A stretch of 49,721 nt of DNA, taken from positions 1-49,721 of the forward strand of contig JAUVES010000001.1 of the NCBI GenBank assembly GCA_030594675.1, given 5' to 3'. The notes under the pieces were generated by a model, which was not told where the DNA came from, did not search any database, and saw only the letters and a list, made by a program, of their open reading frames with translations. Below are positions 13,514-21,821 of the stretch, piece after piece (positions within the stretch are counted from its first letter, which is position 1; every line of letters starts with the position of its first letter). Made by a program: the position numbers and the translations under genes. This DNA comes from Candidatus Nanohaloarchaea archaeon (GTDB lineage Archaea; EX4484-52; GLR71).

Positions 13514-13606
13514 ATGCCTACAAAAATAGAAAAATGTTTAAAGTTAATCGTAAACTACTTATTTATAATAACTGCTGGAGTTGCAGTAGTTCTAATTTTA
13601 AAATAG
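13514..13606 (+). CDS. Possible small membrane peptide, 30 aa
   Basis: MPTKIEKCLKLIVNYLF then a hydrophobic end: positively charged head and one membrane span. The Shine-Dalgarno site (AAGGA) is too far upstream to be ideal, so the call is tentative. It fits the pattern of other tiny single-span peptides in this operon. Confidence 0.4.
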   Translation: MPTKIEKCLKLIVNYLFIITAGVAVVLILK

Positions 13607-13630
13607 ATTTTAAGTTTAGTCTAAAAGGAG

Positions 13631-14500
13631 GTGATTAAAATCGGAACACTTTTAGAAATTAAAAAACAAGCAGCTGAAATCAAGCGAATGTATGAAGAAG
13701 ATCCCCGAACCAAGACATTCAATGCTCTTATCTATGGATCTTTGAAAACTGGAAAGACCAGCATTCTCAGAACATGCCCTAAGCCAGTTTTAGTTCATTC
13801 TTTTGATCCATCTGGAACTCTTGTCCTTCGGGATCTAATTGAGAAAGGAGAAATTCTCGCTGACACTAGGTTTGAGCATGAAGATCCTTTTAAACCTTCC
13901 GCATGTCAGTTATGGGAAAAAGAATTCAACTATCTTTATCGAAAAGAATTCTTCAAACATGTAGGAACCTTCGCAATAGATTCAATGACTACCTGGGCAA
14001 GCATAATCATGAACGAAGTTATAAGACGAGCAGCTAAGACTAAGAAGAATCGTGAGATTGGTGGAGCTCCTCAACAACAAGACTGGCTCCTCCAGATGAG
14101 TTTCATAGAAAATTATACTCGGAAGTTCCTAAGCCTTCCCTGTCACTGTGTCTTACTCGGCCATGCAGATCAACAAAAAGATGAAAATGGAGCTAATGTC
14201 GGCGACTTAAGTATTATGATTACAGGTAAGTTAAGAGAGCGAATTCCAGCTCTTTTCAGCGAGATATATTACTTAAGAATTAAGGACTACAAACAGGGAA
14301 CTAGAGAACTTCTAACCCAGCAAGTTTATGGAGTTCAGGCAGGTTCAAGACTTGGTTTTGGTGGAAAGCTGGAAAAAACCGAGCCGCCAGATATAAAGAA
14401 AATAATGGCTAAGTGTGGCTTAGACACCAGTGATAAGCCGCTTTTCAGTGAACTAGAATATGAAGAAGAAACAATAACCACAACCGCAACTAACACTTAA
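13631..14500 (+). CDS. Sak4-like RecA-fold ATPase (AAA_24)
   Basis: A ~289-aa ATPase with Walker A GSLKTGKTS at 36-44 and Walker B TFAIDSMT at 113-120, in the pattern of phage Sak4 recombinases/AAA_24 proteins that load on ssDNA and help annealing or strand exchange. The partners are adjacent: Cas4-like nuclease before and DUF669 ssDNA-binding protein after. The start is odd. A perfect AAAGGAGGTGAT site (13624-13635) has no ATG at proper distance; a GTG (13631) lies inside it and an ATC (13640) lies 8 bases after it. The next ATG is at 13688, and starting there would still keep the Walker A loop. Confidence 0.85.
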   Translation: MIKIGTLLEIKKQAAEIKRMYEEDPRTKTFNALIYGSLKTGKTSILRTCPKPVLVHSFDPSGTLVLRDLIEKGEILADTRFEHEDPFKPSACQLWEKEFNYLYRKEFFKHVGTFAIDSMTTWASIIMNEVIRRAAKTKKNREIGGAPQQQDWLLQMSFIENYTRKFLSLPCHCVLLGHADQQKDENGANVGDLSIMITGKLRERIPALFSEIYYLRIKDYKQGTRELLTQQVYGVQAGSRLGFGGKLEKTEPPDIKKIMAKCGLDTSDKPLFSELEYEEETITTTATNT

Positions 14501-14521
14501 AAAGAAGGGAGAACTAAAACT

Positions 14522-14953
14522 ATGGATTCATTTCTTGATCTAACAGAAGAAAAACTTGACGATGCAAAGGAGCCAACAGCTGTCGAGGAGGGAGAATATA
14601 CTCTTCGTATTGCTGACTGGCGAACAAGCAAAGACAACAACGTGGTAGCACTTGACAAGAACGATCAGCCTTACATGATGCCAATCTTGGAAGTAATTGA
14701 ATGCGAAGAAGCAGAACATGCCAAAACTATTTCGCATTTCTTAAGAATTCCAAATTCTGAAATGAATGCAAAAGACCAAAACAACGCTAAGTGGAATCTC
14801 AAGGCCTTCTGCGAATGCTTCGGTATTGACTACACGCAAAGGATTGACTTTGAGGAATGCTTAGGTCTGACCGGTGATGCACTGCTTTTTGTTGCCGAAG
14901 ACACAGGCTATGGAGAACAAAACAAGGTTCGTAAGTTCTTGACTCCACGTTAG
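14522..14953 (+). CDS. DUF669-type single-stranded DNA-binding protein
   Basis: A 143-aa protein with the DUF669 layout: acidic N-terminus, beta-rich middle with 'EVIECEEAEHAKTISHFLRI', then 'W.LKAFCECFGI' and a G-(Y/F)-GE-Q-N-KV-(R/K) end. This family is commonly found next to Sak4 or RecT-like recombinases and acts as the phage ssDNA-binding protein. Order nuclease-ATPase-SSB supports a recombination module. Confidence 0.72.
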   Translation: MDSFLDLTEEKLDDAKEPTAVEEGEYTLRIADWRTSKDNNVVALDKNDQPYMMPILEVIECEEAEHAKTISHFLRIPNSEMNAKDQNNAKWNLKAFCECFGIDYTQRIDFEECLGLTGDALLFVAEDTGYGEQNKVRKFLTPR

Positions 14954-14996
14954 AACAAAGGGAGACAGGAACGACAATTAGCTCTTGTCTCCCTAT

Positions 14997-15011
14997 GTTC
15001 AAAAATCGAAC
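14997..15011 (+). promoter_or_regulatory. Dispersed palindrome copy (GTTC-N7-GAAC)
   Basis: Core spacer AAAAATC. The right flank GAAGG is itself the Shine-Dalgarno site of the 42-aa gene starting at 15025. Confidence 0.85.
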
Positions 15012-15024
15012 GAAGGTAAAAACA

Positions 15025-15153
15025 ATGAAATCTAAATGGCAATGCTCAAAATGCAAAACAGTTATGACTTTTGACACAAACGTAGCAGAGCAAGATTTCA
15101 AATGCTCTCGCTGCGGAAACAGATATCTTGTGCCAATCAAGAAGAAGGAATAG
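15025..15153 (+). CDS. Zinc-ribbon peptide, 42 aa
   Basis: A 42-aa peptide with two CxxC knuckles (CSKC, CSRC) about 20 residues apart, typical of a minimal zinc ribbon. AAGG lies 8 bases before the ATG and belongs to the dispersed palindrome. Such mini-ribbons in phages may bind RNA polymerase or nucleic acids; here the partner is unknown. Confidence 0.75.
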   Translation: MKSKWQCSKCKTVMTFDTNVAEQDFKCSRCGNRYLVPIKKKE

Positions 15154-15157
15154 TAAA

Positions 15158-15358
15158 ATGATATATAAGAAAGCATTATTATATAAAAGTTATTCAAAAA
15201 AAGAAGATCCTGTCGAAACTGTTACAGTGCTGCCTATTGGAACAGTTGCTGATGATGATGGATCATATATAGCTATATCTGTAATAAGAAAAAATGGCGA
15301 AGTTATAGAAGTGGAGCATGATCGTATTAGATTTATAGATTTAGATAAGGAGACCTAA
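15158..15358 (+). CDS. Small hypothetical early protein, 66 aa
   Basis: A 66-aa protein starting MIYKKALLYKSYSK with a beta-rich body. AAGGA lies upstream of the ATG at 15158; longer versions overlap the zinc-ribbon gene. Ends 1 base before the next gene. No family recognised. Confidence 0.6.
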   Translation: MIYKKALLYKSYSKKEDPVETVTVLPIGTVADDDGSYIAISVIRKNGEVIEVEHDRIRFIDLDKET

Positions 15359-15359
15359 A

Positions 15360-15605
15360 ATGTTTGGATATAGAATATTTTGGAAGCACAAAGATTTCAA
15401 AACTGACTCGAAAGGGCCGATTTTAAGACACTCAGAAAAAGGAAAAGTTAGAATTAAAACTGGCAAGCTTTTCACAAAACTTGAGGCAGCTGACGTTTGC
15501 GAGAGGTTTCAAAAAGCTGGCAAAAAGTATAAATCTAAAACTACCAAAGATAAAACTAAATATCTGCCAGTCGTAACTCATTGGGTTAGAGAAGTTTTAG
15601 TATAA
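15360..15605 (+). CDS. Small basic early protein, 81 aa
   Basis: An 81-aa very basic protein (many Lys in the middle, KKYKSKTTKDKTK) with GGAG 7 bases upstream. It looks like a nucleic-acid or ribosome-associated protein, but no family is recognised. Confidence 0.6.
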   Translation: MFGYRIFWKHKDFKTDSKGPILRHSEKGKVRIKTGKLFTKLEAADVCERFQKAGKKYKSKTTKDKTKYLPVVTHWVREVLV

Positions 15606-15621
15606 CTGTAAAGGACTCAGA

Positions 15622-15861
15622 ATGACTACAATCTTAGATCTCCAGCAATCAATCTCAACAATGTCCAAAGATCAACTTTTGGAACATATAAGAACAATCC
15701 GTTCGCTTAGAAGAATGATTCCAGAGAAAGCTGTGAGAAAAGCTAATGCAAAAAAGACGACTGGAAAAAAGAATCTAAGTATCAAAAATCATTTGGAAAC
15801 CCTAAGCGAAAATGAAAAACAAGCAATGATAGAGCTTTTACTTAAACGAAAGGGAGCCTAA
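15622..15861 (+). CDS. Small basic protein with shared C-terminal tag, 79 aa
   Basis: A 79-aa helical, basic protein. The last 19 residues, LSENEKQAMIELLLKRKGA, match the ends of the proteins at 9067-9489 (LSTEEQDAMIAKLMEKKGA) and 8258-8575. It directly precedes the ParB-methyltransferase gene, with only 3 bases between. Function unknown. Confidence 0.6.
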   Translation: MTTILDLQQSISTMSKDQLLEHIRTIRSLRRMIPEKAVRKANAKKTTGKKNLSIKNHLETLSENEKQAMIELLLKRKGA

Positions 15862-15864
15862 AGA

Positions 15865-17223
15865 ATGTCTAAAGACGATCTAATACTGAAAATAAGTAAC
15901 ATAGAGTTTATTGAAATACCAATTGATAAGATAGAAGTAACTGATAGATTTAGAGAAGACCTTGGTGATATAGATGCTCTGGCGTCTTCAATTTCCAAGG
16001 AAGGTCTAATTCAGCCAGTGGCAATCTGCAAAAATTCTGCAGAATCGTCAACCGTCTTTCCCTACAAGCTTCTTGCTGGCGGTCGCCGTTATGCAGCCTT
16101 AAGTCACATTGCTAAGACTCATGGACTTGAAACTATCTCTTGTCGACTTTATCCTGGTGAGCTATCAGAACTCCAAATGCGTATGCTTGAGTTCGCTGAA
16201 AACCTCTATCGCAAAGACATGACATGGCAAGAGGAAGATCGTCTCAAACGCCGTATCTATGAGCTCCAACAACAGATTCAGGGTAAAAAGACCTCAACAG
16301 CTAAGAACGCTCCAGGCTTCTCCCTTGCTGATATGTCTAAGATGACTGGAAGCTCAAAGGGAAGCCTCAGTGAGTCTATTTCGCTTGCTAAAATGATGGA
16401 ATCAACTCCTGGCGTAAACTGGGACGGTTTTAAGACTCGCAGTGATGCAATGAAGGCAGTCAAGGGTGCGAAGAAAGTCGTCCAACAATCTGCCGATGCT
16501 AAGATTGCAGTTGCGTCTATGGGCGAAGGAGATACAAAGAAAAAGAAACTCATCAACAGCTATCACGTCAAAGACTTTTTTGAGGGAGTAAAGAAGATCG
16601 GCAACAACACTATTGATTTTATTGAGATTGATCCCCCATATTCTATTGATCTAAAGAACGTCAAGAAAGATTACGACTACAGTAGCTATACTGAAATTCA
16701 TCCTGACAAATACTCTGATTTTATGCTTAGCTTATTTAGAGAATCTTACCGTGTCTTAAAGCCCAATAGTTGGATGATCTGTTGGTTCGGTTCTGAGCCA
16801 TGGCATGAGAAAATCTATCAGTGGCTAGTCAGCAGTAAGTTTCAGACAACTAGACTCTGCGGAATTTGGGTAAAGGGTCAAGGTCAAAGCCTTAATCCAG
16901 ATCGTTGTCTAGCTAACAGTTATGAGACATTCTTTTATGCGAGAAAAGGCTCTCCAATGCTAAATAGACCGGGCTCAACTAATGTTTTTGACTATAGTCC
17001 AATACCTCCACAGTTAAAGGTACATCCAACAGAACGTTCTATCGAATTGATGGAAGATATTTTAACAACTTTTACAGCTCCTAACGCTAATGTCTTAGTT
17101 CCATTTGCAGGCTCTGGAAATACTCTTATCGCAGCTGCTAAACAACAGATGATACCTATAGGATTTGATTTAGCTAAAGAGTACCAGGAGTCTTACTCAA
17201 TTAAGATTCACAAAATGTTTTAG
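15865..17223 (+). CDS. ParB-domain / DNA N-methyltransferase fusion
   Basis: A 452-aa two-part protein. Residues 15-130 form a ParB/Srx-like nuclease domain with the signature GGRRYAAL (72-79), followed by a helix-turn-helix region (LADMSKMTGSSKGSLSESI, ~154-172). From ~230 on lies a beta-class amino-methyltransferase with the catalytic DPPY at 256-259 and the SAM loop FAGSG at 414-418. It should methylate adenine N6 or cytosine N4 in a specific DNA sequence, perhaps for self-protection. No partner restriction enzyme is seen. Since ParB domains bind palindromes and use CTP, the dispersed GTTC-N7-GAAC sites are candidate targets (inference). Confidence 0.85.
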   Translation: MSKDDLILKISNIEFIEIPIDKIEVTDRFREDLGDIDALASSISKEGLIQPVAICKNSAESSTVFPYKLLAGGRRYAALSHIAKTHGLETISCRLYPGELSELQMRMLEFAENLYRKDMTWQEEDRLKRRIYELQQQIQGKKTSTAKNAPGFSLADMSKMTGSSKGSLSESISLAKMMESTPGVNWDGFKTRSDAMKAVKGAKKVVQQSADAKIAVASMGEGDTKKKKLINSYHVKDFFEGVKKIGNNTIDFIEIDPPYSIDLKNVKKDYDYSSYTEIHPDKYSDFMLSLFRESYRVLKPNSWMICWFGSEPWHEKIYQWLVSSKFQTTRLCGIWVKGQGQSLNPDRCLANSYETFFYARKGSPMLNRPGSTNVFDYSPIPPQLKVHPTERSIELMEDILTTFTAPNANVLVPFAGSGNTLIAAAKQQMIPIGFDLAKEYQESYSIKIHKMF

Positions 17224-17231
17224 GAGATAAT

Positions 17232-19856
17232 ATGAAACTACCCTCATCTAGAACTCTCGTTCCGCCATCAGGCCGTCTTGATGCTAAGTATGTGCTCGTA
17301 GGCGAGCAACCAGGCAAAGTCGAAGTACGTGATAGAAAACCTTTCACTGGGCCTGCAGGTAATGAGTTGAATAGAGATCTAAACTCTGCCTTTATAAGTA
17401 GGCCTCTCTGCTATCTGACAAACGTCTTAAAGGATCTAGACCAGCCATCAGAGAGTTATATTCAGCTCTACAAAAACAAACGGCTTTTAAAGGAACCTAT
17501 CATTAGTGAAAAAGGTCAAGCTTATATTGACTTTCTCCAATGGGAGCTCAGGCAAACCACCACAAAAGTCTTCGGTGCTATCGGAGCTATCTCAATGTAC
17601 GTGCTAACTGGTAAGATTGGAATCCAAAAGTGGCGAGGCTCAATTCTCGACTGCACGCTTGTCGAAGGCAGAAAAGTCATACCTCTTCTGCATCCAGCCA
17701 CGGTCATAGCTCCAAAATATAATTATCTCAACCGCCGTCTGATAGTTTTTGATCTAAAGCGTTTAAATGAACTGGCTTCAGATCTTTACATTCCAACTGA
17801 ACGTGAGATTATCATCGAACCTACGTTCACACAGACAATGGAGTTTTTAGAATTCTGTCTAACCGAAGGTCTTCGTGGAAACAGAGTCAGTTATGATATC
17901 GAAGTCTATATGAAGCGAGTTCATAAGGAAATCTCTTGTATTGCTTTCGCTGTTGGTCTTCGTTCTATCTGCATTCCCTTTGCAAACGCAAGCGGAGACT
18001 ATTTTCTCCTCGATCAAGAAGCCGCTGTTTGGAAGAAAATAGCTGAGATTCTCGAACACCCAGATATTCGCATCGTGGCTCAGAACATAACTTTTGATAG
18101 CCACTTCTTGCTCCGAACCTATGGAATCTGCGTAAACAATCTTGATGACACAATGGTAGCTCAGAATATTATTCTCTCAGATTATCCAAAAGGCCTTCAT
18201 TTTATAACTAATCTTTTCACTGATCATCCTTATTATAAAGACGATGGAAAAGACTTTGTAGGCACAAGCTCTGAAAACTACAAACAATACTGGCGCTACA
18301 ACGCTACTGATGCCATCATATGCTCCGAAGCTATGCCTAAGCAGATAGAAGAAATTAATCGTCTTAATGATCTTTCAATCTATCATAATCAAATCAAGAT
18401 CATCAGCCCTCTCGTCTACATGATGGAGCGAGGAATAAAAGTAGACGTTGAGGGAATGCAAAAACTCTGTTCGGAATATGAACAAAGAATAAATGAAAAT
18501 CAACTAGAACTGAATAAGCTTGTCGGAGAGCCTCTCAATGCTAAGAGTCCTAAGCAGTTAAAAGAATATTTCTTCGGAAAGAAAAATATCCAGCCATATA
18601 AAGAGAAAGGCGCCATTACCTATAACGATCTCGCTATGACAAGACTCAAAAGAAGAGGCTTTAAGGAAGCTGAATACATTCAGGCAATAAGACGCTTTAC
18701 TAAGCTTCGATCTACATATCTGGATATTACAAAGATTGACGAAGATGGTCGTTGGAGATGTAGCTTCAACCCTGCTGGAACTCGCTTTAGTCGCCTAAGT
18801 TCTAGCGCTAACATTTGGGGAAGTGGTGGAAACACTCAAAACATTCCTCATGATTTGCAAGAGTTCTTCCTCCCTGACGAAGGTTATGTTTATTATGCAT
18901 TCGATTTAGAACAAGCTGAGAATCGAATCGTAGCTTATGTTGGTGAGATAATCGAGATGATAGAATGCTTCGAGAAAGATATTGACGTTCATGCCAGAAC
19001 CGGCAGAATGATAATGAATATCTTTTATAATGGAAAGATCCCAGAAGACGTCAACGTCAGAGATCTCTGCCACTTTGGCGATGGTACTCATACATGGAGG
19101 GACTGGGGAAAGAAAGCTAACCATGGCTTCAATTATGATTGGAGTTACAAAGCATTTGCCCTTAAAAATGAGATGGCTGAGAAAGACGGCAAACTCGTCT
19201 ATGATGGTTATCACAAGCTATATCCAGGCGTCCAACAGAACTTTCACGCATATGTCAGACATCAGTTGAGAACTACACGTTCACTTACGAATCTTATGGG
19301 CAGAAAAACACTTTTCATGAATGCCCTCAAAGGCCCTATGGCAGATAATACGTTTAAGGAAGCTTATAGTTGTATTCCACAAGGCACAGTTGGAGATATT
19401 ATAAACAAACGAGGCCTTAATTATATCTATTATAACCAGTTATTATTTTCATCAATCGAACTTCTTAGACAAGTCCATGACGAAATAGGCTTCCAGATTC
19501 CCTTAAAAGTCCCTTGGGTTGTTCATGCTCAAATGCTTCTACAGATAAAAAATAGTCTTGAACAGCCTTTGAAAACTCACAATGGCCGGAGCTTCGTTAT
19601 ACCAGCAGGTCTGACAATGGGAAAGACCTTGAACAAGTCTAGCAAAGTTTCATGTAGAGATATAGACATGTCTTCAAAAAATATATGGCTGGCAGACCCT
19701 GATAAGATAAATATGAAAGATTTAGAAGACCTAAACAAACCTGGTAAAGTCATAAGATATACTGGAAATATAAATGATTGTGCACAACCCTTAGACAGCG
19801 CAGAGATTCTTGCAAAAACCTTAGAAAAGACCTGGGAGGAGCTAAACAATGCCTAA
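17232..19856 (+). CDS. UDG-like domain / 3'-5' exonuclease / family A DNA polymerase fusion
   Basis: An 874-aa replicative polymerase. Residues 1-190 resemble family 4/5 uracil-DNA glycosylases: GEQPGKVE then RKPFTGPAG (24-43) and LLHPATV (152-158). The exonuclease follows with DIE (222-224), NITFDSHF (285-292) and YxxxD at ~356-360. The polymerase has motif A FDLEQAENR (557-565), motif B RDWGKKANHGFNYDW (623-637) and motif C QVHDE (747-751). A similar UDG-polymerase layout is, as I recall, described for phage SPO1. Motif A has Glu-Gln-Ala where Ser-Gln-Ile is usual. A dispersed palindrome lies in frame at 18469-18483. Confidence 0.93.
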   Translation: MKLPSSRTLVPPSGRLDAKYVLVGEQPGKVEVRDRKPFTGPAGNELNRDLNSAFISRPLCYLTNVLKDLDQPSESYIQLYKNKRLLKEPIISEKGQAYIDFLQWELRQTTTKVFGAIGAISMYVLTGKIGIQKWRGSILDCTLVEGRKVIPLLHPATVIAPKYNYLNRRLIVFDLKRLNELASDLYIPTEREIIIEPTFTQTMEFLEFCLTEGLRGNRVSYDIEVYMKRVHKEISCIAFAVGLRSICIPFANASGDYFLLDQEAAVWKKIAEILEHPDIRIVAQNITFDSHFLLRTYGICVNNLDDTMVAQNIILSDYPKGLHFITNLFTDHPYYKDDGKDFVGTSSENYKQYWRYNATDAIICSEAMPKQIEEINRLNDLSIYHNQIKIISPLVYMMERGIKVDVEGMQKLCSEYEQRINENQLELNKLVGEPLNAKSPKQLKEYFFGKKNIQPYKEKGAITYNDLAMTRLKRRGFKEAEYIQAIRRFTKLRSTYLDITKIDEDGRWRCSFNPAGTRFSRLSSSANIWGSGGNTQNIPHDLQEFFLPDEGYVYYAFDLEQAENRIVAYVGEIIEMIECFEKDIDVHARTGRMIMNIFYNGKIPEDVNVRDLCHFGDGTHTWRDWGKKANHGFNYDWSYKAFALKNEMAEKDGKLVYDGYHKLYPGVQQNFHAYVRHQLRTTRSLTNLMGRKTLFMNALKGPMADNTFKEAYSCIPQGTVGDIINKRGLNYIYYNQLLFSSIELLRQVHDEIGFQIPLKVPWVVHAQMLLQIKNSLEQPLKTHNGRSFVIPAGLTMGKTLNKSSKVSCRDIDMSSKNIWLADPDKINMKDLEDLNKPGKVIRYTGNINDCAQPLDSAEILAKTLEKTWEELNNA
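18469..18483 (+). promoter_or_regulatory. Dispersed palindrome copy inside the polymerase gene
   Basis: Core GTTC-GGAATAT-GAAC with CTCT and AAAG flanks, read in frame as CSEYEQ. It may be a chance match, but the flanks also fit the family. Confidence 0.55.
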
Positions 19857-20031
19857 CTCAATAGACAGATCAATAGAAATTCAAAATGAACTAAAGGCTA
19901 TGGCACTTTCTATATTTTATAAGATTCGAAAATACTTGCCGCCAAAAGTTATGAATGATTATCTGTGGAGTACTCATGAGGAATTCAGTAATAAGTATAT
20001 GAAAAGCCTACCAGAAAAGGAGATCTTATGA
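19849..20031 (+). CDS. Small hypothetical protein, 60 aa
   Basis: A 60-aa helical protein, coupled to the polymerase gene (8-base overlap, GGAGG upstream). It contains LPPKVMNDYLW and ends with the Shine-Dalgarno site of the next gene. No family recognised. Confidence 0.6.
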   Translation: MPNSIDRSIEIQNELKAMALSIFYKIRKYLPPKVMNDYLWSTHEEFSNKYMKSLPEKEIL

Positions 20032-20204
20032 TGAACAAAGCAACTTATGACCGAATAATGGAAGAAGTTAAAAGTCGAACTGGAGCTAACAAAGGAGATA
20101 AAGCTTATTTTCAAAAAGATATTTTAGAACTAGTCTCAACCAGTATCAAGGTTGCAATAGCAGAAGAACTCTTAAATCGGAACTGTTGTAAACATGACAG
20201 ATAA
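20028..20204 (+). CDS. Small hypothetical protein, 58 aa
   Basis: A 58-aa protein, MMNKATYDRIMEEVKSR onward, ending with NCCKHDR. AAGGAG precedes two adjacent ATGs (20028, 20031), either of which can start it. It overlaps both neighbours by a few bases, which fits the packed style of the operon. Confidence 0.6.
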   Translation: MMNKATYDRIMEEVKSRTGANKGDKAYFQKDILELVSTSIKVAIAEELLNRNCCKHDR

Positions 20205-21417
20205 AAGAATCTTAGACGACTGGATTGAAAGCTACATGCAATATACCTTTGATGAAGAGCCTCCTGTGATGTTCAACCGCTGGATGGCCATCTCAGTTAT
20301 TGCAGCTGCGCTTCAGCGAAAATGCTGCTTGAGATGGGGCTCCTTGATCTTTTATCCTAATTTTTATATCATCTTAGTCGCACCTGCTGGCAGAGCTCGT
20401 AAGGGAACATCTATGGCGATCGCAGAAAAGTATATTTCTGAGATGATGATTCCCCTTTCGCCTGACACTACGTCACTTCAAGCTCTCATAAGTCGAATGT
20501 GTGAGTGTACTAACACCGAGGAGGAAACTGAAGAAGGTTATTTTGAATCTCACTCCTCGCTTACAGCTTTTGCTCCTGAGCTAACAGTTTTTCTTGGCTA
20601 TGCAAACAAGGAGCTCATAAGTGCCCTCTGTGACTTTTATGACTGCCGACCACGCTTTGAATACAGAACAATAAGTCGTGGCATTGAAGAGATCGTTGGT
20701 GTTTATCTCAACCTTATCGGAGCCACCACACCTGAACTCATAAAAGGCTCTATGTCAGCTGAGACAATCGGCACGGGCTTGCCAAGTCGAATGATCTTCG
20801 TCTATGAACACAAGATTGAGAAGCGTGTCGTCTGTCCATTCTACATGCTATCACCGGAGGGCCAAGAGCTTAAGAGAAAACTCATCGAGGATTTGACAAA
20901 AATAAGATCCCTAAAGGGAGACTTTAAGGTCTCTAAGGACTTCCTTGGCTATTGGACAGAATGGTATGGCAACTATCCAGACGAGTGTCCTTTCGATCCT
21001 GCTCACTTCGGCTCCTATTGGGAACGTAAGCCTGCTCATGTTATGAAACTCAGTATGGTCATGAGTGCTAGTCGTTCTAATGACAAGATTATTCAGGTCT
21101 CAGATCTAAAACGAGCAATAGAACTGATTGAAATGACTGAACATAAAATGCCTTATGTTTTTCAACAAGTCGGAACTAGTTCTCAGGCTGAAAACATCCA
21201 GAGAGTTATGAACTTTATTGCAATCAAAAAGACTGTCTCAACTAAAACTCTGATGAAGGAATTTATAATGTTCGTAACTCAAACAGAACTCGATGGCATT
21301 CTTAGTGCTCTTCACATGAGTGGCTTCATTGGCGCTCCAACTATAAAAGATGGTCTGACAATCATCAGGCATAAAGATCCAACAGAAAGAGGTTTAGATG
21401 CAAATACGCTTAGATGA
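20194..21417 (+). CDS. D5/DUF3987-like replication ATPase (helicase candidate)
   Basis: A 407-aa protein. An unusual P-loop APAGRARKGTS occupies 63-73, followed by the acidic LTAFAPELTVFLG strand and an arginine-bearing 'GLPSRMIFVYE' segment, the order seen in DUF3987/D5-type helicases. The last 90 residues look like a winged-helix DNA-binding tail. No DnaB-type helicase or separate primase is seen elsewhere, so this is the best candidate for the replicative helicase. The start overlaps the preceding gene by 11 bases. Confidence 0.65.
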   Translation: MTDKRILDDWIESYMQYTFDEEPPVMFNRWMAISVIAAALQRKCCLRWGSLIFYPNFYIILVAPAGRARKGTSMAIAEKYISEMMIPLSPDTTSLQALISRMCECTNTEEETEEGYFESHSSLTAFAPELTVFLGYANKELISALCDFYDCRPRFEYRTISRGIEEIVGVYLNLIGATTPELIKGSMSAETIGTGLPSRMIFVYEHKIEKRVVCPFYMLSPEGQELKRKLIEDLTKIRSLKGDFKVSKDFLGYWTEWYGNYPDECPFDPAHFGSYWERKPAHVMKLSMVMSASRSNDKIIQVSDLKRAIELIEMTEHKMPYVFQQVGTSSQAENIQRVMNFIAIKKTVSTKTLMKEFIMFVTQTELDGILSALHMSGFIGAPTIKDGLTIIRHKDPTERGLDANTLR

Positions 21418-21610
21418 TGCAACTCCTTGTTGTGGCTTACAACCTTATTTAGACACCTGGGATGAAAATGAAATGAGAAGTATTCACTGTTCTAAGTGTG
21501 AAAGAAAAACAGGATCTTATTTTATGAGATCTATGGCATATGAGGAATGGGAGAATATGATGAAAACCTTTGTTCAAAATCCGAACGAAGATAAAGGAAA
21601 GGAGATCTAA
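21398..21610 (+). CDS. Lar-like zinc-ribbon protein (restriction alleviation family candidate)
   Basis: A 70-aa protein with CCG near residue 11 and CSKC at ~31-34, followed by a W/Y-rich end (AYEEWENM). This pattern, PC-CG-x-P then W-x-x-x, HCSKC and a final W, is typical of Lar-type phage proteins that relieve type I restriction, though most members are untested. Its last codons contain a dispersed palindrome (21572-21586). Confidence 0.6.
   Translation: MQIRLDDATPCCGLQPYLDTWDENEMRSIHCSKCERKTGSYFMRSMAYEEWENMMKTFVQNPNEDKGKEI
21572..21586 (+). promoter_or_regulatory. Dispersed palindrome copy (GTTC-N7-GAAC)
   Basis: Core spacer AAAATCC, flanks CTTT and GAAG. It lies in the last codons of the Lar-like gene, 26 bases before the next start at 21612. 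Confidence 0.75.
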
Positions 21611-21611
21611 A

Positions 21612-21821
21612 ATGAATGAAGAACAATTTAGACAACTTATGACAGTCTTAAAAGATATCAAAGAAGCTATTTTACTAAATGTGCCAATTGAAGAAGAACC
21701 CTTAGAACTAATTAGAAATATTCAATCAGCATTTTATCATCAACTAGAAGCTAAGACTGGTTGGGGAAGAAACGAAGTTAAAGAAATATTCGAAGCTGCT
21801 GTTGATAGTGTCATAGAATGA
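21612..21821 (+). CDS. Small helical protein, 69 aa
   Basis: A 69-aa acidic helical protein. The ATG at 21612 has AAAGGAG 8 bases upstream; an earlier frame extension would pass through the dispersed palindrome. It overlaps the next gene (ATGA). Function unknown. Confidence 0.6.
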   Translation: MNEEQFRQLMTVLKDIKEAILLNVPIEEEPLELIRNIQSAFYHQLEAKTGWGRNEVKEIFEAAVDSVIE

